Below are positions 24,749-36,478 of a stretch of DNA of 64,000 nt, one piece after another. The DNA is taken from assembly GCA_951802425.1 (NCBI GenBank), contig OX637804.1:186001-250000 (forward strand). The letters run 5' to 3'. The position numbers and the translations under genes are program-made. Source of the stretch: Clavaria fumosa (taxonomy: Eukaryota; Basidiomycota; Agaricomycetes; Agaricales; Clavariaceae). The notes below the pieces were generated by a model. That model was not told where the DNA came from. It saw only the letters and a list, made by a program, of their open reading frames with translations, and searched no databases. How positions within the stretch are numbered: position 1 is the stretch's first letter; each line of letters opens with the position of its first letter.

Positions 24749-26739
24749 ATGACCAATGGCCAGCCCTCCTATCCACCATCTATACTTGGCTCTCTTGAGG
24801 CCATTGATCCTCAGCTTTTGGCAGCACTCGAAAACATGGTCCAATCCAAGATGAACGAAACTGAGCAAGCCTATCGTCGGGAACTCCAGGCTCGTGATGA
24901 GGCTTGGCAGAGACGTGAGCAAGAGTTCCAGGCTCACGAGGTGGCCTTCCAGGCCAAGCTTCAGGTCTTGTCTGATGAACTTGAGGCTGCAAAGTCCCGG
25001 TATGTTATCTGTTTTCAGCCGGTATCTGGCTGCACCTGATGCCCTTCAGGAACTCGAACACTGTGACGATGGGGGAAGAGTCAACTACGGACTCACCTGA
25101 AGCCCAAATCTATAGCCGCGAGCCATCGGAGGCACCTCCTACACAGGGCGCAGCCAGTACTCAAGTCCGTCGCCGCCTGCATGTGCCAGTTCCCGACTCA
25201 GCCCCTGCGCGAAACCTTCGATCATCAAAGCATCCTACCGCCAAAAAAACATCGACAGCTCTGGCTTTAACCGCTGAAAAGCTGCCAAGAAGCCATGCAA
25301 ATACCAGGGAGGGTTCACCATCCCCTGTGACACCGAAGAAGGATCGGCCAGTTGCGAAACCGGCCAGCCATTTGCACCGTATCTTACCCTCAGAGGTGCC
25401 AAATGATGTCGGAGGGCTCCAGGTGCATCTCCTCATCTGTTTCCTGATTGCCAAAACATACTCACATATGAATATTGATAGAGAGCAATGAATCTTCATA
25501 TCCGTGTTCTCTGGGGCCTCCTTGATCCGAAGGAGGTCCCTAAAAACCCTCCTAATGAAATACTGGTTACCTTTGCGGACCGTTTCTCAACAGAGACATC
25601 CCTTTACCAGTGTCGGGAAGGGCCACTGCTTATCCCATTGTCTCTGGTGCAGATTGGTTCCTCTGTCTCCGTTACCGACCGTGGACAGATTGCTATTCAA
25701 GTTCGTCAGGTAGAAGAACACATGCTAGAGTACATACAAGCCTGCCTTGCAAGGTTTGGTTTGATTTGCTGGTGCCCTGATCTCCGCCAGACTCCATATG
25801 CATTGTACAATGCGGCTTGCCGAGTTATTGCGCTCGACACATTCAAACAAGCCCTCGTTTCGCATGCATATGCCCACATGAAGCCAAATACAACATATGC
25901 GAAGGATATGACCCTGTTGATCCGTCTATATGATCACTTCGTACACCATTACCTGTATTTGCATTACAAGAAGGATTGTAGGAATCCTGGCAGTGTCAAA
26001 GCTGCAGTCGAGGCTAGTCCTCAATATCGTGGACGCACCCGAGTGCGTACTTCATTTACAAATTTGATGTACAATTACTAACATGATTTCCTTGGTCTAG
26101 CTTGCTGGTGCTCGTCTTGCCTTCCTCAAGGAGAATAATTACCCGCAGCGTTACCGTGATCTTGTAGACTCCAAAGCCACTTCAGATGATGAGCCTGATC
26201 CAAATGGCTCAAAGGTTTATCACATCAAAAAGCGACCAGAGCGTTCAGCAGAGGTGGAAGTCTGGATCCGACTACTTGATAAGAAGAGGGAGGAAGATGC
26301 GCGTCGGGACCCATCAAAAAGATGGCGTGAGCGTGTGCGCATTGTCCCAGAAAACCAGAAGAACACCGAATTCTTGGCCCTTCCCCTTGGAATGCCAATT
26401 GATTACTATGATCCAGACTTCTTCAATAGCTTGCAACCACGACTTCGAAGCCGCATTGCAACTACAAAAGTTGCCCTCCTGCCAGATGCCACTCAAGCCT
26501 TTGCCCGTGTTCCAGATGAAAGACTCAGTGACAAGAGGTTTGCGGAGAAGTATGCAGGTTCTATTTTGGCAAAGTATCATCTGGCTGACAAGGGTGAGCT
26601 GGATGATGCGGCTGAGGAGGAGGAGGAATGGAATCTGGATGAGGATGAAGAAATGCCCGATTATGGTGATGAAGACTGGTTGGATGAGGATATGGTTGGA
26701 AAGCGCCAGCAACTTGTGGCACATCTCACTGATGCTTAG
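24749..26739 (+). CDS. Conserved Agaricomycete transposon-borne protein, function unknown
   Basis: A four-exon model reads cleanly: 24749-24999, 25050-25422, 25482-26042 and 26101-26739, with canonical GT/AG introns of 50-59 nt. The product has an N-terminal glutamine/glutamate-rich coiled coil (AYRRELQARDEAWQRREQEF), a basic Ser/Pro-rich linker, then a globular region starting RVLWGLLDPKEVP with CPDLRQTPYALYNAACRVIA and YDHFVHHY. It continues with PLGMPIDYYDPDFFN and ends in a very acidic tail (EEEEEWNLDEDEEMPDYGDEDW). I recognise this arrangement as a common repetitive hypothetical protein of mushroom genomes, but I know no assigned function. It lies wholly inside the TIRs. The intact frame suggests recent activity or selection. 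Confidence 0.75.
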
Positions 26740-26814
26740 CACAAAGTAGTCACAATGTGTCTGTAGAGATGTTAGGAGTACATACAATGAGTACATACAA
26801 ACAAAGTGGTCATA

Positions 26815-27590
26815 TCACTTCCGGTTGCGATGCAAATTGCAAACTATCATTGTCCCTACTTTAATGCCAAATGTACCAGATGGACAGTTATAGTATGCAA
26901 CATGACCTATTGGCAGCGGTGCCACACGCGAGCTGCATAGCACCTCCTCCTCGCTGTGGCGGTTTCTCAAGGGTGCCGCCGTTGTGCTCGCCACTTCCTT
27001 GGTGGTGTAGGAGGCAATGGGCGGGTGGTGCATGAGCGCCACGGCCGGGGGCGAGGTCGAGAGTGCCGAGGATAGAGATGCAGTTGCCGATAACCCGGAT
27101 GCAGTTGGCACACATGCCCGAGGGCATCATCGGCGTCACAAAAGCCATGGCCATAACCAGCGTTGCAACCGCAGGCGAGAGCGATGGGACCCCGCGCGGT
27201 GCGAAAGCACAGTGTTGCCCATCCACTGGCGCATGGGCCCGAAGAACCAGTCGAGGCGCTGAACCTCCTGTGACGATGGCATGGGTGTGAGGAGCAGTTC
27301 TGGCGGGTTTGTTGTTGAGGAAGACGACATGAGCGATGTGCCGCCCATGAGCATTGCTGTCGGGAGCGACGATGCCGTCCGCGTAGGTGTGCGCCGGGTC
27401 CCGTCAAAATCACCGCCGGCACCTGCGCTGCTACTGCTTCCACCACCTCTGCCGCGCAAGAAGCACCGTGCCATCGGCATGGGCTCAGATGGCGTGGGCG
27501 GTGTTGGGCTCAGGTGCTGCCGTTGTATCCCCAAGCCGCCCTCCGGATGGTGACCTGCACGTGCCGTCAACTCCACAAAAGGTTCCACGA
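26815..27590 (-). other. GC-rich segment inside the transposon, possible captured gene piece
   Basis: Base composition rises sharply compared with flanks. Overlapping minus-strand frames give a peptide with EVQRLDWFFGPMRQWMGNT (27588-27136) and, in another frame, a hydrophobic stretch SPAVATLVMAMAFVTPMM. Neither matches a family I know and the frames cannot be joined confidently. It could be host DNA captured by the transposon. The remainder, 27600-28011, shows no gene. Confidence 0.3.
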
Positions 27591-28011
27591 AATCCTCACC
27601 TGTCCGGTGTCACCGCCACCATTACCGAGCGGTCTCCCATAAGTTCAACAATATATTTGTCAGTCCATTTCGCAAGAGCAGGCAGTTTGAAACCTTGCCA
27701 AGAGTCAGTGGCAACAGTCAAACACCAAGTCATGTCTGGACAGCACCTTTGATCAACATGGGCCTAGAGATGTGAACAAGCTGCAGAAATTGAAGCATGC
27801 TCGAGGTCCGAACGCTCGGTCGACTTGGCAAAGTGCTGGCGGTGGGCATCGCTCACGGGCGGGTCTGCAATTGTGGTTGTGTTGGTTGCAGAGGCAGAGG
27901 CAGAGTTGGGGCACTTACTCATTGTTGTTCTTGCAGTATTGGGCTGCTAAGTGCAGGCCTGCCGTCAGGGCGAGCGATTCGCGCGATATGTAACGCATAA
28001 CATGTGACATG

Positions 28012-28104
28012 TCCAGGCGACTGGTCAACTAACTGGTCAGGTAACTGGCACATAAATGGACATGACATGTGGCGCAACGACTGGACAGCTATTTGTCCGT
28101 CGTG
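28012..28104 (-). repeat. Right terminal inverted repeat
   Basis: Inverted copy of 24574-24668. It ends CCGTCGTG immediately before the TGA target duplicate. Confidence 0.85.
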
Positions 28105-28309
28105 TGAGCAAAGTTGAATTTGAGCTTGCAGGAACATTTCTCAGTCAGTGCAGCTTAAGATGTGTTTGAGTCTAAAATGTAATAATGGTCTCAAAAGTTC
28201 AAACTTACTGGCATTCAATGCAGGGGCAAGAGGTGGTGGTGCTTGCCCAAGATGTATCATGTTTTCAAGGTCAATAATGAAATGGGTGATATTAGCATCA
28301 TTCCTCCTG

Positions 28310-29220
28310 GCTGTCAGGCCCTGCTCCCCACTCTGGGGACTTGCACTCAGCCACAGCTGTGGTCCTTCAGCTCCTGTGCACAGATGCTGCTCCCCCCTCT
28401 GTGGGCTTGTGCCCAGCCTTGGCTGTGCCGCTGTGGCCCCTCAGGCCCTGTGCCTGGCTCTATCACATCACATGTGTCTCCAGCTGACCCTCTTGGCCAG
28501 CAGGCACTGCATGTGCCTGCCATTGTTCCTCCTGGCCAGCAGGCCCTGCTCTCATGCTAGATGCTGCTCCCCACTCTGGGGGCTTGCAGGCCATAGCTGT
28601 GGTCCTTCAGCTCCTATGCACAGATGCTGCACCCTGCTCTGTAGTGTTGTGCCCAGCCTTGGCTCTGTGGCCTTGTGTCCAGCCTTGGCTGTGGCCCCTT
28701 GGGTCCTGCACCTGGCTCTGTCAAATAGCATGTGTCTCTGGCTGACCCCTCTTGGCCAGCATGCACTGTGTGTGCCTGCCAATGTTCCTCCTGGTTGGCA
28801 GGCCCAGTTCCTGTGTGTGGATGCCACTCCCCACTCTGAGGACTTGTGCCCAGCTGCAGCTACATTCTCTTGGCTCCTGCACATGGATGCTGCTCCTCAC
28901 TCTGTGGGCTTGTGGACTTGTGCCCAGCTGTGGCCACATTCCCTCAGCTCCTGCATGTGGATGCTGCTCCTCACTCTGTGGGCATGTGCCCAACCTCAGC
29001 TCTGTGGACTTGTGCCTGGCCTTGGCTATGGCCCCTTGGGTCCTGTGCCTTGCCTTGCTGTGGCCCCTTGGCTCCCTTGCTCAGTATGGCCACATCCCTC
29101 AGCTCCTGTGTATGGTCCCTGGTCCCTGCTCATTGGACCTACACATGGATGCTCCCCTCTGTGTGGACTTGTGCCTGGCTGTAGCTATGTTCCTTCAGCT
29201 CCTGAGTCTTTCTCTTCTCA
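28310..29220. repeat. Degenerate minisatellite-like repeat region
   Basis: Imperfect units built on GATGCTGCTCCCCACTCTG, GGGCTTGTGCCCAGCC and GGCTGTGGCCCCTTGGG follow each other for about 900 bp with variable spacing. They keep a 446-codon plus-strand frame (28148-29488) open, but its product is a low-complexity Cys/Leu/Pro/Trp repeat. I regard it as non-coding repeat DNA. Confidence 0.75.
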
Positions 29221-29289
29221 GTGTGTCTCAACACACATTGGCATCACATTTGCCAGGTGTCATGTCATTGGCATGCCGTACGCCTCTTT

Positions 29290-30240
29290 CTCTCTGTTTC
29301 CCAAACAAGCGAAAAAAAAAACAGAAAAAAAAGAGGGGATTATATTCGTCCCCCCCTCATTCGTACTTCGTTCATGGCCCACACGTACTTCGTTCGTGCC
29401 TCCCCACTCCCTTTGTGATACTCCCTTTCATTCTACCCCCCTCTTTTTTCATTCATACTTCTCATTAGTCTTCTTACCACTTTGTTGACACACATTCAAG
29501 TAAATCTACTAGTTGAACCCCTCGGGCCTCGGCCGAGAGGTTGCACAGACCCAGCTAACCCTCACTGCGATTAAGTGTCACGATTGAAGACTGTAACAAT
29601 TACCTTGGTTGTACTTACTCCCACTGCTGCCCACCACCATCACAGGCACCGCCGCCGCCGCCGCCGCCGCCGCCGTCGTCACTGCAGTTGCCACCGCCGC
29701 CGCCACAGAAAAAAAAAGACGAAAGAAAAGGAAAACACCCGGCGCGCTGGGAGCTCCTGGGTGCGGTTGCCGAAAAAAAAACACACACACACACGACGCA
29801 CGGGCATGTGCATGTGCATGTTTTGGGGGGCAAGGCAAGGAGGGGCGGGCTTCTGCTTCTGCTGCTGCTGCTGCGCAGGCTGTACATGTTGGCGAATGGG
29901 CGGGGAGCAGACGGGGGGAAAGGAGGCGTGGGCGTTTGCTGCTGCTCCTGCGGTTGCGATTGTGACGGCGCGGTGCGAGGGATTCCGGAAGCCGGGAAGA
30001 CCTTGACTGTTCTGATGCTGCGCTGCCCGGGGTGGGTTTACAAAGTTACAGTAGCCAGGGCGGAGAAAGGGGGTGCTGCTGCTGCGCTGCGGCTGCAGCG
30101 ATGGCGACAGCGCGGAGGATAGAAGCTGGGGGGGGTGTCGTGGGGGTTTTAGCAGATGGGGCAGAGCGGGTGCGTAGGCGCGTGGAGGGTGGGCGTTCTG
30201 TTGATGTGGCCTCACACACCACACACACACATTGGGGCTG
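29290..30240. repeat. Microsatellite-rich GC segment, no gene called
   Basis: Contains A-runs near 29310-29330, a (GCC)n tract at 29649-29675, (CA)n tracts at about 29779-29795 and 30217-30232, and CTG-rich runs near 29850. ORFs here on both strands are low-complexity His/Arg, Cys, Ala or Pro runs with no domain, so none is called. Confidence 0.7.
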
Positions 30241-30295
30241 AGCGCTGAGCAGGTGCTAGGCACAGAGATACGTGTTTTGGACGTGAGAATTTCGT

Positions 30296-30640
30296 GTATA
30301 CAAGCATGCTGCTCGCGCGTCCCTTGCCGACACTCGCCGAGACTGCGCTCTGCCTGTCGTCGTCTTGGTCGTCCTCATCATCGACCTCCGGAATACGAGG
30401 GATTCACTGGACGCCGGTGTTCGGCCTGAGTGTGCTGGCGGTGCTGCTCGGGACGAGGGTACGGCTGGACTGCTTCCGCACGCTGAGACGGCTGTTCACG
30501 TTCGACCTGACGGTGTGCGCGAGTGGTGCTACGCGTGGGTGCGGCACCCAGCGTACACGGGGAGCATGCTGCTCGTGCTTGGGTCCGGGCTCGCGCACCT
30601 GACGCGCGGGAGCTGGGGGGTGGGCCCGGGACTGACACGG
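30296..30640 (+). pseudogene. Fragment of isoprenylcysteine O-methyltransferase (ICMT/Ste14-like)
   Basis: Two plus-strand frames join into an ICMT-like C-terminal region: LRRLFTFDLTV in one frame (to about 30516) and, after a one-base shift, EWCYAWVRHPAYTGSMLLV followed by LGSGLAHLTRGSW. RHPxYxG is the S-adenosylmethionine-binding signature of this ER-membrane enzyme, which methylates prenylated C-terminal cysteines. The segment that normally separates the two blocks is shortened and frameshifted, and the remaining catalytic tail is absent, replaced by GC-rich sequence after 30640. It is therefore a broken or captured fragment. Very high GC relative to flanks supports foreign placement or capture from a GC-rich host gene. 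Confidence 0.6.
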
Positions 30641-30906
30641 GGTGGGGTGGGGGTGGGGCATGCCCGGCGGAAGCGACGGGACCGGGGGCTTGCGTGCACA
30701 TGGAGAGAGGTGGGGCCAAGGTGGCCCCCCTCGGGCGGATCGATGACCACCGGAGGCGGGGCGGGGGGAGGGGTGACATGACACGAGTGTCAACTGTAGT
30801 GGGAAAGTGTGGGCTGATTACAGTAAAGGAATGTGGCAGAGCCAAACAATACACAAATACGAAGTTTCAACAACACCGTCCTTCTCAACTGTCGGACGCG
30901 TCAACC

Positions 30907-32527
30907 ATGTCTATTCCGCCTCGAACGCCTGAGAGTCGCACAAGGCCAACCCTTCCAGCCACTGTCTTTGATACTCCCCATACACGAACCTCACATTCCA
31001 CGTCCTCTGACACGCAATTCGGGATCGATAGGACTATATCCGGCAACAATATCATCATTGGTAGCGTGGTTTTTTCTATTGTCGAAACCCTATGCTACCG
31101 TGAATGTGTGCGAGGTCGTGGGACGCGGGTGTACGTCTTGGAACCAAAGGTCCAGGGCTCCCAAAATACCATCCCCGCAATCAACACGGCAGAGACCAAC
31201 GTAGCGATCACGTCTCCACCTGTTCTTCGTCGGAGTTCGCGGTTGAAGAAGAAAGAAGATGAGCAGGTGAAGGCAGTAGCAAATGTGCCCCAGACGGTGC
31301 GTTGTTGTCTCTTTTAGCTTCGTCACTTTTTCCAACCTCAAAACAGGATACTGTCCGATTCGAGCAAGGCAAGGCGCAGCTGAAGGCGCATCCACTTCCG
31401 AATGTCGTGATGGAGGGCAAAAGTTGTATACTGAAGGAGGCATGGGGTTTAAAAGGCTTTGATAGAGAAGGCGATGTAATCAGCTCGTTTCAACGATACG
31501 GAGATCGGCGAATCTTCGGCGTACCCTCTTATGGCCCTCGTTACGTAGCAATGGCCGATGCCAACACGCCCTACTCCACGGATATGTTTACATCGGGCGA
31601 TACAGAAGTTCGGGAGCTGGTGCGCCAAGTCATATGGACAAAGGGTCGGAATCTATCAGAGGCCAAAGGACCGAAGGAGCTCTTCACCGCAATGTTACAC
31701 GCGATCAAAGGTATGAGAGAGTGTTTTCGCTTTCCTATACTCATTCTGTCACCCAGGGCTACTCAATGTCTTTAGGCTCGGGTTCGTACACCGTGATGTC
31801 AGCAGCGGGAACATATGGATCGTCGATGCGGAGATGGGACGTATGGTTTTGCAGTAAGTGAAAGACAGAGCGCAATAACTATTCGACTTACAGATGTAAT
31901 TCTTAGAAATGGAACGCTAAATGATACCCAAGAAGAGTTCAAGGCCGTTCTAGGAGATTTCGATCACACTGTGAAGATTGATAGAGTGGAGGGCGAACAA
32001 TCATCTCATCGAACCGTGAGTATTACTAATTGTAGATGGAATTCATCTGATTGATGAAAGCTAAGGGAACGCTGCCCTTCCTGGCTACACATCTCCTCAC
32101 TACCATCGAGACGGAGATTCCGCGACACTCGCCCGTCCATGACTTGGAGTCTTGTTTATGGGTTTCAATGTGGGTTGCTGTACACATTATCCTGGATCGA
32201 ACAAAAGACAATGGGGAGCATCGAGCCAAGGATGAGCGTGTGCTTGGGAAATTGATGCCAGAACACTCGGACATGGACGGTGTCGCAAGCGCCAAGGGAT
32301 TTCTTTTGTCTTTTATGCGAAAGCACCTGAGCAACAATTTCGACCCGTTCCGGCCTATCTTATTACAATTGGCGTCTGTGGCAAGAAGCTACTATGAGGC
32401 ATCAACGGATAAGCAACAGGAAGGAAAGCAGTTCACAACGGAGGAAATAGAGAAAGCATTTGCGAAGTACATGAAGATTTTCGAAGAGTATATGCCGCAG
32501 GAGGAGACTTGGGACTACTTGCACTAA
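30907..32527 (+). CDS. FunK1-type fungal protein kinase
   Basis: Multi-exon plus-strand gene. The start at 30907 (MSIPPRTPESRTRP) gives a disordered N-terminus and a basic patch (RRSSRLKKKEDEQ). The catalytic loop reads FVHRDVSSGNIWIVD near 31781-31825. The metal-binding DFG equivalent is GDFDH near 31955. Downstream GTLPFLATHLL and HDLESCLWVSMWVAVH are hallmarks of FunK1 kinases, a basidiomycete-expanded family of unknown substrates. The gene ends YMPQEETWDYLH at 32525-32527. Several introns of about 50 nt are implied (for example near 31710-31775 and 31856-31890), but I could not fix all junctions. It appears intact. An LTR-like element starts 14 bp after the stop, so the 3' UTR probably uses transposon sequence. 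Confidence 0.75.
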
Positions 32528-32540
32528 ATGTAACTTACAG

Positions 32541-33498
32541 TGCAATATTGTTATGGATCCGGTACTGTCTATAAATAGAATTGAGCAGCCAGGAGTCAGA
32601 CTGACTCAAACCTCTCCCCAATCTATTCATAGTCTAACCTACAGGACTAGTAGGTCACTCAGTTCCACACCTTCCTGCCAAATGCACTATAACTAGTCAA
32701 TTCAGCAAGGTACTGCCTTGGGCTGATATTATCATTTCAGTAACCTAAGTGTTGATAACCTATGGCCTTAGCTACTGACCCCCATGAGTCCACCCCAACC
32801 TAGTGGTAGTCCACAGGTTGGTAACATGGCTCAATAGCTGACCAGTCCATAGATATCACCCACTTAAGCCAAGTTAGTGTAAATAGGTCATAAAAAGAAT
32901 AGTGAATAGCTAATTAACCAGGCAAAGGAGAAACACGTCAAAGGGTCTCAGAGACTCCCCTGATCGTCTAGACCATTTCACCTCTGCAAACCTTTGCTTA
33001 ACTCTCAGTGGTTCTCTAGATATTCCCTTACTTACTCTCATGAATACAGTAGCACTATGTACAGTATAACACCTTGCACACCAAACTAAAATATTCATAA
33101 GTCGCTCAATACTTACCGCGCCGAGGGGAGCCGGCACAGGGCGGCAGTCCCGAAGCATCACTACCTCTGAATATTAAAATCATCTGACCAGACAGGGTCC
33201 TTAGTCAGTAATTACTGTATTTAGTTTAACTAGATTAAATCCTTAGTTTAACTAAATATGTCCTTAGCTCCTTACTGGGCTAGACTTGGCCTTAGTCCCT
33301 TTCAGGAATGGTTCAGACAATATGTGGGTACTTAATGGTGCCTGGAACGCGAAGTTCCGGCGGCTATTTATACTCAATTTCGTCTATCTACTACATTTGG
33401 AAGTATACAGCATAGCTCCTTAAATAGTATACCAAAACTACCGTTTAAGTATTCTAAAATAAAGAGAATTCAGTGGGTTTACATATTAGGTTAGATCA
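32541..33498 (-). mobile_element. Solo LTR-like element, family B, minus orientation
   Basis: Reverse-complement homologue of 19220-19899. It shares the TATA block (about 33368-33382), the GCGCGGTAAGTATTGAGC segment (about 33102-33119), the CCTACAGGACTAGTAGG block (about 32639) and the GGATCC/TTATGG end. It has about 280 extra bases in its middle. On the minus strand it starts TGATCTAACC and ends ...TTGCA. I found no target duplication. Confidence 0.65.
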
Positions 33499-35020
33499 TA
33501 ATTTTATCTCATTTCCCTATTGAGATATTTCATTTCGAAGTTTCAGATTATTCTAAAAATAATCATAATGACTCATTATGAGTCATTTCTCTGTTTGTGA
33601 TCGTCGGGGATTGTAGGGGAGGACCCCACAGCCGTCCCCGATTGCTCCTGCGATGCCCCGCAGTGTTTCCCGTCTCGATCGCGTCATCCCTTCATCTTTA
33701 TTCCCTTTGCTTCCTCTTATCTCCCCCAGACTAATCCTAATTAAGTGTATTAGCCCTATTTAGTATATGCTTCAACCCTATTCCATGCCAAATATATACT
33801 AGTACCACCCTAGTACAATGGGAGATGAGGGAAGGGCCAAGGGACTGCGCACAAAGGTCGCGAGCATGCAGCCTGCTCACAAGGAGGAGTACTCCATACT
33901 TGGCAACGCGGCAGTGTTGGCCATCAGCGCTGATCACTGCCCCTGCCTTCGTGGGAATCCAGCCGACCCTGTTCTTGATCACCCGATCGAGATCCAACCA
34001 TGATCAGGCTGCCCCACAACACCAAAGTGCTGCCAGCCCATGCTGGCGAGTTCGTGACCTTGTAGCGAACTCGCAAATGCTTCGCCCCTCTCGTAAACTT
34101 ACAGGTATGACCCTACATACCCTCCCTACACTCCTGTCTCTTCAGATCCCTCCATTTTCCTGCCATCCTGTTGCTATTTATCCTTTACTTAGAAGAGGCA
34201 ACTAGAATAGTATTATCTAATTTAAAGAATGAATAACCGTTGTTTCCTTTCGTAAACTTGGAATTGAGGGTCATCAAAGAATGGGAATTCAACGGTATTA
34301 ACCGCGTCTCTGTGCGGTTCTTGGTTCTTGCTCTAGAGCCTGATCTTCTTTTGAGGATAAATTTCCTGTACTTTTACTTTAGACAGCAAACCAAAAACAA
34401 ATGGTTTTCATGGATACTGGTACAGAAGGCACATGTAGAGTAGAGCAGTAAGTCTGTAGACTAATGAGATGCATACCAGCATAATTTCAAACATAGGACA
34501 GCACTACATATGGTAAGGTACAACAGGCATGCATTACCCTAACAAATATGAAAATTTCCTGGTTATTAGTACAGTGTATTGGCATTGCTTTGCACACCCC
34601 TGTCACTTTGCACACCAATAGGGAAACTTCTTCAAATTTGGCCTGACCTTCTCCTTGAATTTTTTCTGGAATAATCTACCATATATGCATATAGACACCA
34701 AAATTCAGAGCAATCAGATCAAGGGCTGAAGTGTGGTGATGCAAATTACCTTATGGGGTCACACTTCTAAGGGATTCACACTTTTGTATTGTGAATGTTA
34801 GCACCTGACACACTTTTGGGGGGAAGACTACCATTTTGTATGTAAAGATTTGATTTTCTGCTACATATTTTCCCCTTGAAGGCAAGGGATCTGAGTGAAA
34901 TTGAAGCTGTTTGGACCCAAATCTTTGTTGACAGATGCACGCATCAACACATGCTTCTCAGCACCCATCACTCAGTCCCACCTCACCTTTCCTGTCCATT
35001 CTTGCACTCAGAAGCCTCAA
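33499..35020. other. Non-coding stretch, no gene called
   Basis: AT-rich, with no recognisable domain. An alternating palindromic patch (TCATAATGACTCATTATGAGTCATT) lies near 33564-33586. A 61-codon frame at 33818-34003 has no family resemblance and no intron context. Two similar phrases, CACTTTGCACACC and TCACACTTTTG-type, near 34605 and 34775 may be debris upstream of the pogo copy. Confidence 0.5.
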
Positions 35021-36130
35021 ATGCCTAACAAGGCCCTATCTGACTGCATTAAATGCCAAAAGCAGAGCCAAATTAAGGAGGAAAAGATGGCCAAAGCTGT
35101 GGACATGTACAGAGCAGAAAAGGCAAAGTCATCACTGCAAAAGCGTGCATGAACAATTGTGAAGGAATATGGCATTGAGAACCAGTGGAGGACAATCATT
35201 AACAGGTATGAAGGGGGCAGGGGCATTTGAGAAGCACATGAAGACCAGCAGAAACTTACCAATGCAGAGGAAGCCATGCTCATGGACTTTCTCAATCAGT
35301 CGGCTGACCATGGCTTCCCTCAGACATGTGAAAACATAATCCAGTATGTGAATCTTGTCCATCGCAATCAGCTTGGGGCTGACTGTGAAGATGTGACCAA
35401 CACTTGGGTAGGGCAGTTTTTGGATTGGCACCGTGACATTCTCCAGACACACTGGAGCAAGCCACTGGATACACAATGGGTGAAGGCTATGAACCCCAAA
35501 GCCAAAAAGAAGTGGTTTGAACTACTGGAGGAATTCATTGTGAATGCAGGGGTTAGGCCTGAAGATTTGTATGGGATGGATGAAACTGGTTGCCCACCAT
35601 CAGACCAGGGTATGGAACGTGTGGTGGGTGGCTGGGGGGTTAAGGTACAGCATAAACAAGGTGGTGCTAACTGTGAGAACGTTACGGTGGTGGTCACAAT
35701 ACATGCAGATGGCACAGTGCTTCGCCCAACAATAATTTTCAAGGGCCAGAACTTTATGACGAAGTGGGCACAAGACAATGTATCAGAAGCATCATAAGTG
35801 CGCACCTCATCCCCACACCCAACAATAATATCAATACTTTTAGACTTTGCCACTATCCGAATGGGTGGACTGATGGTGAGCTGTGTATGGAGTGGGTGGT
35901 TAAGGACTTTGATGCACAAACCAAGGAGAAAGCCACTGGACACACCCGAGTTGTCATGGGAAGAATGACGAAGTTGATTATGTAACAAGGCAAACAACAA
36001 CAAAGGCAATATGATTAAGGACAACTGTGACACTAGAAGCAAGGAAAACCAAAATAATGATGGCAATCAAGAGCAAGGAGATGCTCCTCACTGTTGATGG
36101 CCATAAGTGAATTGGTTTATGGGATCGAAG
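35021..36130 (+). pseudogene. Pogo-like (Tc1/mariner superfamily) transposase, inactivated
   Basis: The plus-strand frame reads from MPNKALSDCIKCQ through a helix-turn-helix-like region (EYGIENQWRTIINRYEGG) to the DDE core: YGMDETGCPPSDQG holds the first catalytic Asp, and HADGTVLRPTIIFKGQNF and NGWTDGELCMEWVVKDFD are conserved pogo/DDE_1 blocks. EMLLTVDGHK near 36078-36107 holds the second Asp. The frame has TGA stops at 35150-35152 and 35228-35230, a stop at 35795-35797 with a frameshift near 35790, and an insertion between FD..T and the TVDGHK block. It is dead. No clear terminal inverted repeats were identified. Confidence 0.8.
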
Positions 36131-36179
36131 CACCTAAGTAATACAAAAACCAATTCAGAACCAGAAACTATGTATTACA

Positions 36180-36430
36180 TCAAATGGAATCTTCGACGTT
36201 TGGGCCACTAGACCCAGAGCCTATCCTCATCCACTGAATGGGAAGGAGACTCCCCAACCTGGATGTACTCGCCCTCCACGTCTGGCAAAGCCACTGTAGC
36301 CAGCGCAGGGGTTGGCAGAGGAGATGATGGCAGAGGGGTGGTGTTCCATCCCAAATAAGAAGTGGGGGATGCCCACCAGGTAGGAGGAACAGAATCCCAT
36401 TCTGCAAAGAAAGAAATCAGTGAATGAATG
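36180..36430 (-). pseudogene. C-terminal exon of an unknown gene, truncated by foldback element
   Basis: On the minus strand a polypyrimidine-plus-CAG acceptor (near 36402) opens into a frame reading EWDSVPPTWWASPTSYLGW and an acidic end with GEYIQVGESPSHSVDEDR before a stop near 36219. The frame is compatible with a 3' exon. Its upstream part would lie beyond the foldback element at 36479, where a coiled-coil minus-strand frame (38306 downwards) begins. The link is inference. Confidence 0.35.
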
Positions 36431-36478
36431 GGATGAAAAATGGAAGAAAAGAGCTATACTGTGGGGGTCCTCAAGAAA

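Larger units (their letters stand above)
24574..28104 (+). mobile_element. DNA transposon with about 90-bp TIRs and TGA target duplication
   Basis: The ends are inverted repeats starting CACGACGGACAAATAGCTGT. They match closely for roughly 90 bp and include TGACCAGTTA sub-repeats. Directly outside each end is TGA (24571-24573 and 28105-28107), a 3-bp target duplication. Three-base duplications are known for PIF/Harbinger-type elements, but here the motif is TGA, not the usual TNA-type TTA/TAA. The interior carries one intact-looking multi-exon gene and a GC-rich segment, but no transposase that I can recognise, so the element may be non-autonomous or the cargo may be its unrecognised mobility gene. 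Confidence 0.75.

Noticed and set aside
29575..30263. Several overlapping ORFs of 140-190 residues
   Set aside because: Driven by GCC, CTG and CA microsatellites; His/Arg, Cys or Ala runs only.
33818..34205. Two short plus-strand ORFs
   Set aside because: No homology, no promoter or intron context, and different frames with similar openness.
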